DNA of 5,473 nt from Gammaproteobacteria bacterium (GTDB lineage: Bacteria; Pseudomonadota; Gammaproteobacteria; HTCC5015): positions 1-5,473 of the forward strand of contig JAHDBX010000149.1 in the NCBI GenBank assembly GCA_020630145.1, read 5' to 3'. Below the pieces are notes generated by a model that saw only the letters and a program-made list of their open reading frames with translations, had not been told where the DNA came from and did not search any database. The translations under genes were made by a program, and so were the position numbers. The first letter of the stretch is position 1. Every line of letters starts with the position of its first letter. Of the stretch, positions 3,696-5,473 are shown piece by piece.

Positions 3696-5427
3696 GACAA
3701 ATACGCCTTCTAAATCGTCAGATGATGTAAATAGTGTACCAAAGCAACTAAAAAATAGTTCGACTTTATTTAATCATCGACACCGTTTTTTGGCTTTGTC
3801 ACTTTTACCCTTGCATTTTGCTATTTGGATACAAGAAAATTTGTCATTAGCCAATACCCTATTCTTAATACATATTGGCATTTTTATTGTTTGGCAGCCC
3901 TTCATTAACAGCAAAACACAGATTCAAACACGGCCTACTATTGTTTTGCTGCTCGCTATTTTTGCTATAACCTATCTAGGCGGAGGCTGGGCATTAGCCA
4001 TATGGGTCATTTTTCTTACAGGCATACTTAGTAGTTACCGTTTACCGAATAAATTAGATAAATTTATTTTTTATACCGCCATCATCTTTTTGATGGTTGC
4101 TTTATTTGGTGGCCTAATACCTAAACTAATTACATTTCAACAAGTAGAAGAGTATTCGTATACGCTGGTTAACTATCTTGGCATTATTCTATTAGCCATC
4201 ATACTGCTGACACCTGGTAAAACGTCTGACCTAAAGAACTATAGCTCAGATCTGCTGTACTCTTTTATGACTGTTGTTATTGTTATCTTAATTGCACTAA
4301 CAACCTTGCTTTGGATGCTAATCGGTGGCTATAGCTATCTAGAATCGTTAATTCTATCTTTCATTAGTTTAGCCGCTGTTCTTATTGCATTTAACTTAGC
4401 CTTTAGACCCAACTCTGATTTTGGTTTATTTTCACAATATCGTGATCGCTACTTATTAAACTTAGGCTCTCCATTCGAATATATTTTGCAGCAACTTGCT
4501 GACATTAGCCAAAGGGAAGATAGCCCTGCTAGCTATTTAGAATCTGCTTTCGAGGAATTATTAGACCTAGACTGGATTAATGGCTTTCGCTGGGACCATG
4601 GTAAAGAAAGTTATACCAATGGCTTCACCTCAGAACATGTACAGCGCGTAGCCCATCAACAACTCGATGTGGCTATTTATACACAACAAGAATTAAGCAC
4701 AGCCATGCAGGTGCATGCCAAGCTTATTATCCAAATCGTCAATATATTTTACCAAGCTAAAGTCCGTGAAGTGACCTTATCTAGACAAGCGCATATGAGT
4801 GCCATACATGAAACTGGCGCACGTTTAACGCATGATATTAAAAACCTTGTGCAATCATTAACACTCATGATTACCACCGCAAATACTTTACCCCCCAGCG
4901 AAGCAAGTGATCAGTTATTTAAACGTAACCTAGAAATCATTACAGCTCGTTTACAAAAGACTTTAAGCAAACTAAAAAACCCTGATTCTGATAGTGAAGT
5001 TTTTATACCCATCTCTGCATGGTGGCACAATATTGCTGAACAATATACTGCAAGCGATATAAAACTTATAAAAAATATTGATTACGAATTTGATATACCA
5101 TCAGAAGCTTTTACGAACATGCTTGATAATTTACATGACAATGCTAAGAAAAAGCAGTTAAATGAAACTGAAATTAGCTTCACATTGAGTATTGTTTCAA
5201 CAGAAAGTCGTTTTTATATAGAATATAAAGATAATGGCAGCGCTATTCCTGTTGATATCGTTGGACATTTATTGGATGCGCCTATCAACTCTAAATCAGG
5301 TTTTGGTATTGGCTTATATCAAGCCACTCAGCAATTACAAAAACACGGTTTTGACTTAGTGATATTTAACAATGAAGATAAAGATGTTTGTTTTAGAATC
5401 AATAAAACTAATCAGATTAACTATTAA
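3694..5427 (+). CDS. Membrane sensor histidine kinase (HDLKN/PrsK-like class)
   Basis: A complete 577-residue kinase. After a polar N-terminus of about 30 residues come about eight hydrophobic segments (about 31-47, 52-69, 80-95, 97-113, 123-145, 155-172, 185-209, 214-236), so the signal is probably sensed in or at the membrane. Residues 250-365 form a soluble linker that may be a degenerate GAF domain; no HAMP is seen. The phosphoacceptor is His380 in RLTHDIKNLVQSLTLM, like the HDLKN box of PrsK-type kinases. The ATPase domain has an N-box with Asn483 (NLHDNAKKK), a G1 box YKDNGSAIP (511-519) and a G2 box KSGFGIGLYQA (534-544), so it looks active. ATG 3694 is the first ATG after an in-frame stop at 3655. 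Its start overlaps the permease start in CATG. No response regulator follows within the window, so its partner is elsewhere; a sigma54 activator acting on the pilin promoter would fit, by inference. Confidence 0.93.
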   Translation: MTNTPSKSSDDVNSVPKQLKNSSTLFNHRHRFLALSLLPLHFAIWIQENLSLANTLFLIHIGIFIVWQPFINSKTQIQTRPTIVLLLAIFAITYLGGGWALAIWVIFLTGILSSYRLPNKLDKFIFYTAIIFLMVALFGGLIPKLITFQQVEEYSYTLVNYLGIILLAIILLTPGKTSDLKNYSSDLLYSFMTVVIVILIALTTLLWMLIGGYSYLESLILSFISLAAVLIAFNLAFRPNSDFGLFSQYRDRYLLNLGSPFEYILQQLADISQREDSPASYLESAFEELLDLDWINGFRWDHGKESYTNGFTSEHVQRVAHQQLDVAIYTQQELSTAMQVHAKLIIQIVNIFYQAKVREVTLSRQAHMSAIHETGARLTHDIKNLVQSLTLMITTANTLPPSEASDQLFKRNLEIITARLQKTLSKLKNPDSDSEVFIPISAWWHNIAEQYTASDIKLIKNIDYEFDIPSEAFTNMLDNLHDNAKKKQLNETEISFTLSIVSTESRFYIEYKDNGSAIPVDIVGHLLDAPINSKSGFGIGLYQATQQLQKHGFDLVIFNNEDKDVCFRINKTNQINY

Positions 5428-5473
5428 GGTAGCTTCTCAGCTTCAACCATATATAACTTTAGTACGTGGGTTG
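5424..5473 (-). CDS. Possible 3' end of a convergent gene cut by the window edge
   Basis: On the minus strand one frame is open from the window edge to a TAA at 5426-5424, reading THVLKLYMVEAEKLP then stop. The stop shares the palindrome TTAA (5424-5427) with the kinase stop, the same arrangement as at the ntrC/ATPase junction. The peptide is too short to identify, and 15 open codons are weak evidence. The absence of a terminator hairpin after the kinase and the compact style of the region favour a gene here. Confidence 0.35.
   Translation of the reverse strand, partial: THVLKLYMVEAEKLP

Noticed and set aside
3471..3713. Plus-strand open frame of 80 codons
   Set aside because: It is antisense to the permease 5' half and runs into the kinase start; the cysteine-rich peptide looks like a by-product of the permease codons.
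3731..3745. Sigma54-like TGGTACACTATTTAC before the permease on the minus strand
   Set aside because: The GG doublet and spacing fit, but the invariant GC of the -12 element is AC and other positions also differ.
5428..5460. Terminator after the kinase gene
   Set aside because: Only a 4-bp AGCT/AGCT pairing without a T-run is present.

Overview
The window is AT-rich proteobacterial DNA, most likely from a gammaproteobacterium (a betaproteobacterium is possible). This rests on the NtrC C-terminus, which is very close to enterobacterial NtrC, together with a class III prepilin, an ABC-2 exporter and a sigma54-type promoter. No species can be named from the sequence alone.

Layout. Positions 1-480 (+) hold the 3' end of ntrC, the sigma54 activator of nitrogen control. 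Four genes then lie on the minus strand. Read in their own direction they are an ABC-2 permease (3695-2940), a membrane-anchored helical-repeat protein (2940-2254), a pilin-like protein (1916-1293) and an ABC ATPase (1202-477). From 3694 a large membrane histidine kinase runs the other way to 5427 (+). A minus-strand frame at the right edge may be the end of another gene. Coding is very tight: ntrC and the ATPase share a TTAA stop overlap, the permease and helical-repeat genes share a TAATG junction, and the permease and kinase start codons overlap head to head in CATG. The exception is the 337-base gap upstream of the pilin (1917-2253). It holds a good sigma54 -24/-12 promoter and, about 210-300 bases upstream of the predicted start site, five TTAACACT-like octamers spaced 21-22 bp apart, which is the layout of an enhancer array.

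How the parts may work together (inference). Pilin, ABC ATPase, ABC permease, anchored accessory protein and a sensor kinase recall the Myxococcus xanthus pilS-pilR-pilA-pilG-pilH-pilI neighbourhood, where an ABC transporter is needed for type IV pili. Here the pilin is not a classical PilA and no pilus assembly genes are visible. The window may therefore hold a less-studied pilin-linked ABC exporter, with the pilin transcribed as a separate sigma54 unit ending at a strong terminator before the ATPase. The kinase resembles the HDLKN (PrsK-like) class, some of whose partners are sigma54 activators, which would fit the pilin promoter. Its partner regulator is not in view.
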